Positions 41,450-51,293 of a stretch of DNA of 64,000 nt are shown piece by piece; the stretch's first letter is position 1, and each line of letters opens with the position of its first letter. Made by a program: the position numbers and the translations under genes. The notes under the pieces were generated by a model. That model was not told where the DNA came from. It saw nothing but the letters and a program-made list of their open reading frames with translations, and did no database searches. This DNA comes from Euborellia annulipes. Taxonomy: Eukaryota; Arthropoda; Insecta; Dermaptera; Anisolabididae. The stretch covers positions 37,135 to 101,134 of the forward strand of contig JAKCPI010011771.1 of assembly GCA_023213315.1 (NCBI GenBank). The letters are read 5' to 3'.

Positions 41450-42048
41450 GTCCCTAGTACGTATACAGGAAAAACAAAATTCTTCCTCTTAGCGAAAAAT
41501 CGTCGATTTTAACATTGAAAATTTATTCTCATAATAAAATTATGTTAGAAAAAATTCAAAAAACTTGTATATTGTAATTTTGCTAATCAATAAAAAAAAT
41601 CCAAATTTTTTCATTTATATAGAAAAAAAAATAATTGTTTGATTTATGAAAACAAAAACAAAAAAAAAATACATTTTTTAAATCAAACAATTCAGTAGCT
41701 CAAATAAAGCCAAAACCAAGTGATGGCTAAATTTAACGCTAAGATTTTTTTATGTAAGATGTCGTCCAGATGCACACACATATATATAATTGAGCTGTGA
41801 TAAAAATATTTAAAAATAATGTACTTATATATATTAATTTTTATTGGGCCGAAAAAGTGCCTTTAAAAACGAAAAAAATAAATAAATAAATACGGCCCGA
41901 ACAAACTATGCTCAATATTTAAGACATTTTATGGGGGATCCAAACCGCATCTGGTCCATCAAAGATCCTACGCAATCATTTGTAAATAGACACACTTATA
42001 TTTTTATACATAGAAAATAAATAAATCGTTTTCTTATAAATTATTTAT

Positions 42049-42084
<36 letters not shown>

Positions 42085-42603
42085 TGTTTAGTAAAATAAT
42101 AATCTATTTATTTTGTTTGCTTTGTGTATATATATATTACATAAAAAATATATATATGTATGGCCGGAAAAGTGCAAAAGTTCGGCACAAATTACTTAAT
42201 ATAATTATTATATGTCTGCTCACTCTAGAAAAATATTATTCTATATTCATTTTTTTTTCTTGTTAAAAATAAAAAATAAAAATCTATTTAACTATTAAAA
42301 AAAAAAAGGTTCTTGTTATTACTACTACTACTACTACTACTTTACTACTGCCATTTAATTCTCTGACCAGTATTGTTATGTTAAATAATTTTCTAAGTTG
42401 TATTATATACATATTAATATAAATAATAAATATCAGTGTTGTGCAAAAATATTTTTTTTTTTATGTGAGGTGTGGATTTGTAAAATAAATTAATAAAATA
42501 TGGCAAATGTACTTAGAAAAAAAAACGAGTCTTGGTTTTTTTGTCAACTAAAAAAATTATTTATTTTTAATAATTAAGTTACGTTCAAAGAGTAAATTAC
42601 AGT
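41450..42603. other. AT-rich DNA with microsatellites
   Basis: The stretch includes a 30-bp A-run (42053-42082), TATATATATA (42128-42137) and an ACT trinucleotide tract (42320-42338). No gene was recognised. Confidence 0.45.
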
Positions 42604-42867
42604 AGTGGCGGATCAGAGGTGTTTCTCGGAGGGGGAGGGGGAATCTGGAGTGACTGGTCGCACAGTACACATTTTTTCTTAATTTCGGTAATTTAAAGGC
42701 GCATTCTGTACTTGTTTGTCAGAATATGAATACAATACAAATTTTCAAATATTAATTTTTAAAATTTTACATTAAAAATACCTTTTTTTTCGAAAAAAAG
42801 TATTTTTTTCAAATCTCAGGGGTGGGGGGTAATTACCCCCTTTACTCCCCCCTTGTATCCGCCCTTG
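42604..42867. mobile_element. hAT-like MITE carrying an HTE-type hairpin
   Basis: The ends AGTGGCGGATCAGAGG and ...GTATCCGCCCTTG are near inverses. ATTACAGT occurs at 42596-42603 and 42868-42875. The interior has TCTGGAGTGACTGGTCGCAC...CTTGTTTGTCAGAATAT, a worn form of the HTE first hairpin. The same arrangement recurs at 45089-45358 and 60535-60745. Confidence 0.8.
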
Positions 42868-43271
42868 ATTACAGTATATATACAAATCAGGATGTGCGAC
42901 TTTGTATTTGATGAATTAGGCCTATACCAAAAGAAAAGAGAATTCAATTCCCTACAATTCAATTTTTGTTATAAAATTGATCGTACTTAATTTACTAAAC
43001 GATGAATATTTATTTAAATGGTATAAATAAACTCCTGGACCCGCACATATCTCGTAAATAATAAATAGACACGTCAAAAGGAACGTAACATTTTATTAAG
43101 AAGGCCTGTTCTAATCTACCTTAATGATTCTCTAATTTATGAAACATTTAATATGAAATGTCTTATACTAAATTTAACACAAATACAAATAAATTTAATA
43201 TAATTTAAATAAAATAAAGAAACAGTAGATAGGAGAGGAGAGTGCAGCCATGAAATTAAAATCTCTGTTAA

Positions 43272-43315
43272 GGAAACAGTTTCGGCTTTAATGAGATAAA
43301 TCCATCCTCAGTCCA
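43272..43315 (-). ncRNA. Hammerhead-like motif, left arm (antisense)
   Basis: Minus strand: GGA, CTGAGGA, stem II GGATTT with AAAGCC (one mismatch), GAAACTGTT, TCC. It is the inverse of the right-arm motif at 43407 with one damaged stem II pair. Confidence 0.4.
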
Positions 43316-43406
43316 ATAGTTGAGCTGAAAGCATTGTACAGTTAGTAAAATAAATACACAATAAATAAAACATATATAAAAGTATTTATTTTTCAGCTCA
43401 ACTATT

Positions 43407-43449
43407 GGACTGAGGATGGTTTTATCTCATTAAAGCCGAAACTGTTTCC
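43407..43449 (+). ncRNA. Hammerhead-like motif, right arm
   Basis: Stem I is GGA (43407-43409) with TCC (43447-43449). Core CTGAGGA is at 43410-43416. Stem II GGTTTT (43418-43423) pairs with AAAGCC (43432-43437). GAAACTGT is at 43438-43445, with T43446 as the cleavage base. Confidence 0.5.
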
Positions 43450-43613
43450 TTAACAGAGAGTTTAATTTCGTGGAGACTTATTACCTGGCTGCTATTTACT
43501 GTTTAAATACAACAGCCACTTTAATTCTTCAAATAAAATAAAGAAAAATATGTCCATTTTCAATTTGAGGGACAAATCAATAGAATCTCGATATGTTTTG
43601 TTGGATATTAATT

Positions 43614-43869
43614 GGACCCTGTTACGCATTAGTGTGTCAAGCGCCAAAAAAAATTAAAAATTTAATATTGTTTCAAATGCTATAATTAATAGTATTTTTT
43701 ATGAAATATGTCCTAAAAAAATTTATATTTAATGTTACTTGCACAATTGACAAAAAATGATATAATAATCTAGGATCTAATCAAAACAATGTAAATCAGA
43801 AAAACTTTAATGTTAATTTTCTCAAATCTCCGTACCTGGCGCTTGACACACTAATGCGTAACAGGGTCC
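43614..43869. mobile_element. MITE with GGACCCTGTTA ends (second copy)
   Basis: GGACCCTGTTACGCATTAGT... is mirrored at the right (...ACTAATGCGTAACAGGGTCC). AATT lies on both sides (43610-43613 and 43870-43873) and once at the empty site in the 9121 element. A half copy lies at 45838-45861. Confidence 0.85.
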
Positions 43870-44203
43870 AATTAAGAATTTTGTTTTTATAAGAATTTCC
43901 AATAAAAGAGATAGAGAAAAACTGAAATGGAAAGATTATTTTAAAATTTTAGAAATTTGGCGTTAATAAAAAAAATTTCAACATTTTTGTCTTTGTTTTA
44001 TTTATATTGTAATTATTTATTAAAGTGATATGAATTTGTGTTAAATTTACTTAGAAATGTATAAGATATTTCGTATTAATTGTTTCTTAAATTAAAGTAT
44101 CATTAAGATAGATTAGAACAGGTCTTTTTAAGAAGAAACAAATCGTTACGTATTTTTCGCGCCGTTACAATGTGTAACGATGGTCACCCAAGAGAGTGAA
44201 TTA

Positions 44204-44465
44204 TATCGACGCTCTCAGTAGAAAAGTGTCTAACTCCACTTTTTTTCGAAAATCATTTTTTTGGATTTTCTGTTGAAAAATATCATTCTCCTTATGCCCT
44301 GAACTGGGTAAGAGCGTAATTCAAATTTTTCAGTTCGAAAAGTTGCCTCACGAAAAGTGTTTATTAACAGTGGCTCTAACGATGACAATGAAATGTTTTT
44401 TTTGGCTCTCCTGAAAAATAAACAAAAATGGAGTTAGGCACTTTGCTAATTAGAACGTCGATATG
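44204..44465. mobile_element. Foldback element (ATATCGACG ends)
   Basis: ATATCGACGCTCTCAGTAGA...GTGTCTAACTCCA is mirrored by TGGAGTTAGGCACTTTGCTA...ACGTCGATAT. The ~180-bp centre is unique. No target duplication was fixed. Confidence 0.6.
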
Positions 44466-44659
44466 AATCAATCGAAACCTTTCTGATAAATTGTTATAGC
44501 ATTCAGAATAATTTCTTTTTGGCTGCCTCTGCCCTTCCACTCAAAATTAAAATTGATTGTCGTAGGCACTAACGACATTTGACCTGGTGGTTTATAACTC
44601 CGAAATGTGGACATAGGCAAAATAAAAAATACGCACGACGATAACTTTTAACTCTTTAA

Positions 44660-45042
44660 GGTGCGCGTCTCGAAAAACGGTTAAAACACTATAGATTACC
44701 GAGTTACTCGAGGCGGCAAGAGATGGCGTTAGTTTTCCCCATAGGAATACAAGGGATTTTTCCCATTTCATTCTAGAGCTTCTAGCTAATTAATTAAAGG
44801 CAAAAAATTAATTATTCTTTAACACAATGATTACTAATTTAATTATCTACAACTTATAGAGCTCCTTTTTTTAAAATATCTTTTATTTAATGCGATTAAT
44901 CTAAAAAAAATTTTTTTTTTAAAAGGGCTTCTATAAGTTGTAGATATTTTAAATAGCTTTAATTTAAAAAAAAAATGAGGTCGATAGCTTCAAAATTGTG
45001 GCCGCTGGAAACTCCAAAAATTAGCACCCCGAGACGCGCACC
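44660..45042. mobile_element. TTAA-flanked MITE
   Basis: GGTGCGCGTCTCG and CGAGACGCGCACC form exact 13-bp terminal inverted repeats. TTAA lies on both sides (44656-44659 and 45043-45046), the target used by piggyBac-type transposons. A second inverted pair (TCTACAACTTATAGAGCTCC / GGGCTTCTATAAGTTGTAGA) lies inside. Confidence 0.75.
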
Positions 45043-45088
45043 TTAATTAGTTTGTCATCGGATTGTTGAACGTTAGGTGAATAGGACT

Positions 45089-45358
45089 CAAGGGGCGGAT
45101 CCAGAGGAGTTTTTTGGGGGAGGGGAGGGGAGAGGGGGTGATTTGGTGTGACCAATCGCACAATACACAACTTTCTCTTACTTTCGGTAATTTAAAGTTG
45201 CATACTGTACTTGTTTACCAGAATATATATACAAATAAAATTTTTAAGTATTAATTTTAAAATGTTATATTAAAAATAGAATTTAATTTCCAAGAATTTC
45301 TTAAATCTTGAGGGAGTAATTACCCCCTTTACCCCCTCCCCCTCCTTATCCGCTCTTG
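45089..45358. mobile_element. hAT-like MITE carrying an HTE-type hairpin
   Basis: The ends CAAGGGGCGGATCCAG and ...TTATCCGCTCTTG are near inverses. ATAGGACT (45081-45088) and ATAGAACT (45359-45366) match at 7 of 8 positions. The interior contains TTTGGTGTGACCAATCGCAC and the matching hairpin arm. Confidence 0.75.
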
Positions 45359-45451
45359 ATAGAACTTGTCCCATTCCACCATTCCAATACAAGCCAAAAA
45401 TATAGTACCAACGGAAAGTCAACAGCAGTTTACATTCGAGTTTTGAATATT

Positions 45452-45607
45452 TTTTTAAGGTCTTTTTCGGCATCTGAGGCTATTTAGATCTAGACCTAGC
45501 CTTGATTAATATCCAATTCAATTGAAATCAATTTTTTCGCCTGAGACTTGATGCCGAACTCCTGACCTCTAGCCCCAGAAGCTCTACCTTTGAGTCACAG
45601 ATCAAGG
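45452..45607 (-). mobile_element. SINE family 2
   Basis: The tail AGCCTCAGATGCCGAAAAAG and A-run (minus strand) are followed by the AATTGAATTGGATATTAATC body and a worn head around 45550-45607. Confidence 0.6.
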
Positions 45608-45609
45608 GG

Positions 45610-46454
45610 CATAGTTTTATATAAAGGTAAAAAAAAAACAATTTTTTTACATAGAGAATTTATTTATGAGTAAAAAATATGAAACCATATTTTTTTCGTA
45701 AAGTGTTTCAATAATTATTAACTAGATATATTATTATGAATATTAATTTAAATAAATATTAGTAAGAACATTTTTTTATAACAATACAATAGTATTTATT
45801 TATTCCCTGCCTCAAACTTTCTGTTAGTGTTATTTGGACCCTGTTACGCATTAGTGTGTCGTTTCTATTAAAATTGAAGTTTTTTCTTTAAGCCCACTTA
45901 AACCTTTTTATTTTGACCCATGTTAGGCTGCCATCCATGTAGGTCTAAGAGAAAAAATAAATTATTTCATTTATATTGTAAAAAATATATATCTAACAAG
46001 TAAATTTTACTTTACTATCACAAGTTCAAGGCCTAAGAATGATTTATAAATTCCCTAAAATAATCTTAAATTTTTCAAATGTTTGAAAAAATTTTCTTGA
46101 AAACCCCTGGGGCCCCCCCCCCCCCCATCAAAAATTTCTGGCTACGCCTATGGTTATATCGGTATATTTAAATTAGAGATGGAAAAGGCGCTCGAAAAGT
46201 CGATTTTTGATTTTGGAACGGACTTGATATTTTTCGATTCCCGGAATCGATTAATCATTTCCGAAAGTCGACTTTTTAAATACTCTATTACTCCTGCTTA
46301 GGAGACACTCAGTAAATATTAAATATATTTATTTATTTATAATATAAGATGTAAACATTTTATTAAATTCCGCCGACCCCGCACCGCGGGATTAATAATG
46401 GCGAGGACAGAAGAAGAAGAAACATTTTATTAAATTCAACACACACAAATATTG
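45610..46454. other. AT-rich DNA with hAT-like remnants
   Basis: A C-run with TTCTGGCTACGCCTA at 46113-46151 is one end of a hAT-like MITE. 45838-45861 is half of a GGACCCTG MITE. CCGCCGACCCCGCACCGCGG (46371-46390) recurs near 20240. Confidence 0.4.
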
Positions 46455-46762
46455 TTTTTATTTAAGGTTCAGAAAATCTCAAATGAGCAACGCAGCTAGT
46501 CGTTTTTTCATTTTTTTTTTTTTTCACTCACTCTCAGTCCATAATAACACACTGTATCTAATAATTTGGTCATTGAATTTATTGCATTATTAATAATTTC
46601 TTTGGCCAATATGACCAAGAGGAATAATAAATTGACAATAGCTTGGCCCTGATGATGGTCCTATATGCGACCGAAACGTTGGCCCTGGCACTTTACACTT
46701 AAATAAAAATTGAAAAAACAACTATCTGCGTTGCTCATTTGGGATTTTCTGAACCTTAAATA
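46455..46762 (+). mobile_element.  Confidence 0.
46455..46762 (+). mobile_element. Foldback element with hammerhead-like right arm
   Basis: The left arm AAGGTTCAGAAAATCTCAAA...AGCAACGCAG and right arm CTGCGTTGCTCATTTGGGAT...CTGAACCTT are inverses. The motif at 46645-46684 lies in the right half, followed by TTAAATAAAAATTG. The left half has a T-run where its mirror would be. Confidence 0.65.
46645..46684 (+). ncRNA. Hammerhead-ribozyme-like motif
   Basis: Stem I is GGCC (46645-46648) with GGCC (46681-46684). Core CTGATGA is at 46649-46655. Stem II GGTC (46657-46660) pairs with GACC (46669-46672). GAAACGTT is at 46673-46680 with palindromic ACGT. The stem I sequence differs completely from the other copies but pairs perfectly. 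Confidence 0.65.
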
Positions 46763-46996
46763 AATCGTATTATCAGCTATACTCCTCAATTAAGAAGGCT
46801 AATTTTAGAAAGGGCTGAAATAAAACCTGAGGAAATATCAAAAGCCTCTCCAAAGAATATACTGGCCCTGGTAAAAGGGACGGGTCTATTCTAAGGACAA
46901 ATATTCGACAACAAAGGATAGAACAAAAGATCAACTAATGGTCGCAGTTCAAAGTGTCTTAGGTCCATAATAATAATAATACACCTCAATTAAGTC

Positions 46997-47198
46997 TAAG
47001 GGTGCGACACACCTGCGCTCTGCTCCGCTCGCGAGCTGCTTGTTGTTGTTGTTTTGAGATGCTCGCGAGCCGCTCGCCGCGATCCATCTCTTTGGATCGT
47101 TGGCAGGTTCGTCAAAATAAATAATTTCAACGAGCAACGAACTTCGAGCCGCGAACTGCTCGCGAGCGGAGCAGAGCGCAGGTGTGTACGCACCCTAA
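46997..47198. mobile_element. GC-rich foldback element (TAAGGGTGCG ends)
   Basis: TAAGGGTGCGACACACCTGC and ...GCAGGTGTGTACGCACCCTTA-like inverse ends pair through GCTCTGCTCCGCTCGCGAG / CTCGCGAGCGGAGCAGAGC. Further CTCGCGAGC repeats lie inside. Its GC content is far above the surroundings. Confidence 0.7.
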
Positions 47199-48254
47199 TA
47201 TTGTTTTTAATATTTTTATAAAAGTATATTTTATCCAGAAATTGCACCGAACATTAAAATATTGAATTAAGAATGCCACATATGTTCACTAACCGATCTT
47301 AGAAAGCGTGTTGATTGGTGTGTTATGTGTAGGTTTTAAAAGAAAGATGAAAGTCAATCAATGAAAACGTTACAAACTATATTACCATCGGTATACTTAA
47401 GTATTGTAAGAAAAAAGTCGAAGTCGTCCAGTGAGAATCGATTCTAATCGACTTGAAAGAGTTTCAACTCGATTCTAAAAAGTCGATTATTTTCAGCAAA
47501 AGATCAAATCAGAGTCGACTGTTCCATTCCTAATTTAAATGATTAAAAATTTTTATTTTATTTGTTTAAGGTCTTTTTCGGCATCTAAGGCCTAATTACC
47601 CCCTTTACCCTCCCCCCCCTGTATCCGCCCTTGGAAGCAAGGCAGCCAAAAATAATGTTAGTTGCCGTTCTCCATTTCTTTATTTAAATATCTACTTAAT
47701 ATTTATATTGTTTATAATATTCTAATCCTATCGCACATTCCCAAAGTGTAAAAAAAATTATCAAATTAAAAGTTTTTTATTCATAAGCCAAAAAATTTTT
47801 TATCTGATTTATAATTGAAAAAAAAAAAAAAACTTCTGCACAACACTGATGTATAAATTTCTAATAGCCATTTAGAATTTTCTAAATAAATAAATAAGTA
47901 AACATGTAGCCTCGAAAAAAAGAAAGAGCCTCAGAGTCCTACTAGCCACAGACGAACAAAAAACTTCCGGAATTGAATGATAACAAATTCCTGGAGATTT
48001 TTTCAAATGGCGAACTATTTGTAGTTTGTTTGTTTTTTTCATTCTTTCATCATTCCTAATCATCAAGTGTTAATCACACACAATAAAAACACTAGAGTTA
48101 CATGTTTAAAGGTGTATTGAATTGTATCACATTGCTATCGTTACAATAAAATGTTTGTTTAATTAATTTGTTTGTTTGTTTTTTTTGTTTCCAAGTCAGA
48201 GGCCAAAGTAATGTTTTGAATTTCTTGAACTTTTTAGATGCCACAGCCATCAAG
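47199..48254. other. AT-rich DNA with SINE and MITE scraps
   Basis: A SINE family 2 tail scrap (AAGGTCTTTTTCGGCATCTA, 47569-47588) abuts a hAT-like end (TGTATCCGCCCTTGG, 47620-47634). No gene was recognised. Confidence 0.4.
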
Positions 48255-48330
48255 ATCGTTGCAGTAGGGAATGCTAAGTGCAGGTGGGTGGTCCTGTAGA
48301 ATCAGCGTGTAGAACGTCCCCGGTAGCAAT
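48255..48330 (+). pseudogene. 5S rRNA-like sequence, worn
   Basis: CGTTGCAGTAGGGAATGCTA, then GGTGGGTGGTCCTGTAGAAT, resembles the internal control region of 5S rRNA genes. It is related to 38340-38420. Confidence 0.35.
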
Positions 48331-48588
48331 TGCAGGATTTGAAAAAAAGTTGGCCAAACAAAATTCGAAAAAATGATTGGAACAGAATGAGTTTAGTCCA
48401 CGCTTCCTATACAGGATTATTATTTTTTTTTTTTAGAATTAGAATATCTTTATTGCTTTTGAATTTACAATTTTTAGCAAGGAGTTGAGTCTTTTCTCCT
48501 TCATCCATTTTTACAGCTTATATATGTATAAACAAAAAAAATTTTTAATAAACTTTACAAAAGGATAAATACAAATGATAAACAAGAA

Positions 48589-49342
48589 AATCTGGTGTGA
48601 CTGTCGCACCCTTCTTCCTTCGGTAATCGAAAGTTGTGTTCTGTGCTTGTCACACCAGATTTTTTGTGTCGAGATATATTTAGTTTCCGCCGATATATTA
48701 AAATTCAAGATATAAAATTTATAAACGCCCTCGGGGTGGTGTAGAGGTTAGCGTGCTAACCTCGTATACCAAACGTCGCGGGTTCGGACCCCAGGCAGTC
48801 GATGATTTTATTTAAGCCAATTGGATACCAAATGGCTTAAATAAGAATGTCTGGACCCCATAATATTAAATAAATAACGATTATCGTAAATGTCTTATAT
48901 GGCCTGGTTGCCGAAAAGACAGTGTGAATGTGTGTGTGAGTGTGAGTGTGAATGAGAAAAAAGGAATGTTAAAAAAAAATTATAAACATAGAAAACATTT
49001 ATATTTTGTTACCATGACAACATTTCTCTTATCTTCCCTATGAAGTACAAGAGTAAAGTGTGCTTCAAACAATTTTGAGAGCAAAATGAGAATATACATT
49101 TAAAAGAGCATCTAAAAAATAATTGATTTTTGAATTTTAATCAAAATCGTTAGAGCGAATTTGGAGAAAATCGAAAAAAAACTGAAAAACTACATCAGTA
49201 AAGTACTAGTACTCTTTGGCCGATTTTGATTAAAAGCTTATTTTCACGGTCCCGAGGGGTGTGCAACTTAAATATAAAATTTCAACCTCCTAGCTCAATT
49301 CCTTCGTGCTTTAAATTGAACCCAGACAGACAGACAGACACA
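48589..49342 (+). mobile_element. HTE, copy 11, with nested SINE, 3'-truncated
   Basis: The copy opens with TCTGGTGTGACTGTCGCACC and the first hairpin, is interrupted by the SINE at 48727-48979, and stops in the microsatellite block CAGACAGACAGACAGACACA. The final hairpin is missing, and a family 2 SINE tail abuts at 49343-49425. Confidence 0.75.
48727..48979 (+). mobile_element. SINE family 1, full length, 8-bp target duplication
   Basis: TTATAAAC lies at 48719-48726 and 48980-48987. The head GGTGGTGTAGAGGTTAGCGT, B box GGGTTCGGACCCC, body and GTGTGAATGTGTGTGTGAGT tail are well kept. Confidence 0.85.
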
Positions 49343-49559
49343 CACACAGGCCATTTAATTTAAATAGGAACGGGGTCTAAAAGGCCATAGATGTCGAAAA
49401 AGACCTTAAATAAAAAAAAAAAACCTTTTCTCAATAGGAACATCAAGCAGTGAAAATAGTTAACAAATGCGACACGAGAGGCAGCACTCACCGAGTGCGC
49501 CTTATAGTTATGCAAACATCATTTCTAAAAAGATTATACATATGCCTAGTTATAGGATT

Positions 49560-49733
49560 TTTTAATCCCTTTTTCACTCACACTAATTCACACAGTCTTT
49601 GGCAACCCATTAAGACTTATACGATAACCGTTGTAATTAATAAATGTATTTGGGGTTCAGGATTTCTATTTAAGCCATCTGGTATCCAAATGGCTTAAAT
49701 AAAATCTTCGGACTGCTGTCCGAACCCGAGTTG
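49560..49733 (-). mobile_element. SINE family 1, 5'-truncated
   Basis: The inverse tail TCACTCACACTAATTCACAC, the ACGATAACCGTTGTAATTAA block and the ATTTAAGCCATCTGGTATCC body are present. The tRNA-like head is cut after a shortened B box. Confidence 0.65.
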
Positions 49734-49867
49734 GATAGAGGTAGGTAAATAACCCAAACCGGGCTAGTTAATAGGATTATTATTCTTGAATATTTATTAC
49801 CTAGGAAGGCAACAAATAATGTTAATCATCTGGCACGGTCTTCTCCGTTATTTAGACACAAGAAAAA

Positions 49868-50568
49868 AATCTGGTGTGACTGTCGCACAGTGTGTTCTGT
49901 GCATGTCACACCAGATTTTTCATGTCGACATATATTTAGTTTCCGCCGAATATATTAGAATTCAAGACGTAAAATTAGGAAATTTTTTTATAGTCCTCGG
50001 GGCTTGGTGTAGAGGTTAGCATGCTAACCTCGTTTACCAAACATCGCGAGTTCGGATCCCAGGCAGTCCGATGATTTTATTTAAGCCATTTGAATACCAA
50101 ATAAATAATCAATAACGGGTATCGTTTCTTTATGGCCTGAGTTGCCGAAAAGACAGTATGAATGTGTGTGTGAGTGTGAGTGTAAATGAGAAAAAGTGTG
50201 AATGTTTAAAAAAAAAACAAGTACAAGAGTAAAGAGTGCTTCAAACAATTTTGAGAGCAAAAAATTTAGAGAAATATGCGAAAAAAACTGAAAAAGTGCA
50301 TCAGTAAAGTACTAGTACTCTTTGGTCGATTTTGTTCAAAAGCTTCATGTCACGTCCCAGGCGGGTGCCTAACTTAAATATAAAATTTCAACCTCCTAGC
50401 TTGTTTCGTTCTTGAGATATTTTGTTCACAGACAAACACACAGACAGGTAGACAGACAAACAGACAGACCACTTTTTTGGATTCAGGGGATCTCAAAATC
50501 TCAACATCGAATTTTTGACATTAATCCAATACTTTCTCTCTCTATATAGAGGTAAGAGAAAGTAAAAA
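49868..50568 (+). mobile_element. HTE, copy 12, with nested SINE
   Basis: The first hairpin is shortened (TCTGGTGTGACTGTCGCACA ... CATGTCACACCAGA). After the SINE (49994-50218) the family continues to the microsatellite block and the terminal GAGGTAAGAGAAAGTAAAAA. Confidence 0.75.
49994..50218 (+). mobile_element. SINE family 1
   Basis: TCCTCGGGGCTTGGTGTAGA head, worn B box GAGTTCGGATCCC, the ATTTAAGCCATTTGAATACC body with a deletion, the GTGTGTGTGAGTGTGAGTGT tail and a terminal A-run. Confidence 0.75.
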
Positions 50569-50599
50569 TAGTCTCAATACGAATCAGCAAATCTAACGC

Positions 50600-50830
50600 A
50601 AATAAACGAAAAACTTCCCTAAATTTGGCTCAAAATTATTTATTCTCATCTTATTGACGTTTCAGGTGCAAAAAGAGCACACAAAACCCAAGCAATTGAA
50701 CGAGACAAAGAAACAAATTTTTTTTATCAATACGTCTTTTAATGAGTGATCTATTTTAGTGTCCCTGAAACGTCAATAAATTGGAAATAAATAATTTTGG
50801 GACGAATATGTTTTGTCATCATTTACACGC
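50600..50830. mobile_element. Inverted-repeat sequence with TTGACGTTTCAGG
   Basis: AAAATTATTTATTCTCATCT...TATTGACGTTTCAGG is mirrored by CCCTGAAACGTCAATAAATT...AAATAATTTTGGGAC. It resembles the arms of the ribozyme foldbacks but lacks CTGANGA and a stem II. Confidence 0.45.
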
Positions 50831-50861
50831 ACATCTTTGAATTTCTTTCAATCGATGTTAT

Positions 50862-50925
50862 TAAGCAACGCCAAGCGGTGCTGAAAATTACGATAGGTAG
50901 CCCCTGACAAATAAGACAGTTGAAC
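50862..50925 (+). pseudogene. 5S rRNA-like sequence, worn
   Basis: GTTATTAAGCAACGCCAAGC resembles the 5S rRNA string TTAAGCAACGCC. Only ~60 bp are comparable. Confidence 0.3.
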
Positions 50926-50960
50926 GTCAGCTGGAAGTCATCGATATATGTATTTAATAA

Positions 50961-50970
50961 AAAATTATAC
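50961..50970. other. Target-site duplication, 3' side of the retrotransposon
   Basis: AAAATTATAC here and at 56882-56891 flank the element exactly. The 3' copy directly touches the poly(T) that represents the A tail. Confidence 0.6.
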
Positions 50971-51293
50971 TTTTTTTTTTTTTTTTTATTTTGCCCGTTT
51001 GGCCAGTGGCCATTGGGCTATAAAGATTATACAAAAAATACATTTTAAAAATTAATATAAACAAAACAATCTAAATACAATATTACAGCAAAATAAATAC
51101 AATATAACAACAGTATAAAAATAAAATAATAATAATAATAATAAATATAAAAGCAATGTAAATACAATATTAAAGCAATATAAATACAACATCAACATAA
51201 TAAAAAAAAAACGAATCTAAAGTTGTACATTTTATCAATAACACGTTACAATTACATAGTATAAAATACATGATACAATTACATAATATGCAC

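Larger units (their letters stand above)
43223..43530 (+). mobile_element. Ribozyme-bearing foldback element with 16-bp target duplication
   Basis: AAATAAAATAAAGAAA occurs exactly at 43207-43222 and 43531-43546, and only once in the uninterrupted relative (9254-9269). The arms start CAGTAGATAGGAGAGGAGAG and contain GTTAAGGAAACAGTTTCGGC and its inverse. Both arms keep CTGAGGA and GAAACTGT. The tail after the right arm contains ACAACAGCCACTTTAATTCT, as in the 24549 and 7694 elements. Confidence 0.8.
43084..44150. mobile_element. Inverted-repeat MITE (second copy) with two nested insertions
   Basis: The ends CGTAACATTTTATTAAGAAG and AGAAGAAACAAATCGTTACG correspond to 9121-9492. It is expanded by a ribozyme-type foldback (43223-43530) and a GGACCCTG MITE (43614-43869). 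Removing both makes it collinear with the first copy up to about 43900, after which a short unrelated stretch follows. Confidence 0.75.

Noticed and set aside
50641..50790. Inverted CCTGAAACGTCAATAA strings as ribozymes
   Set aside because: They contain GAAACGTC but no CTGANGA core or stem II.
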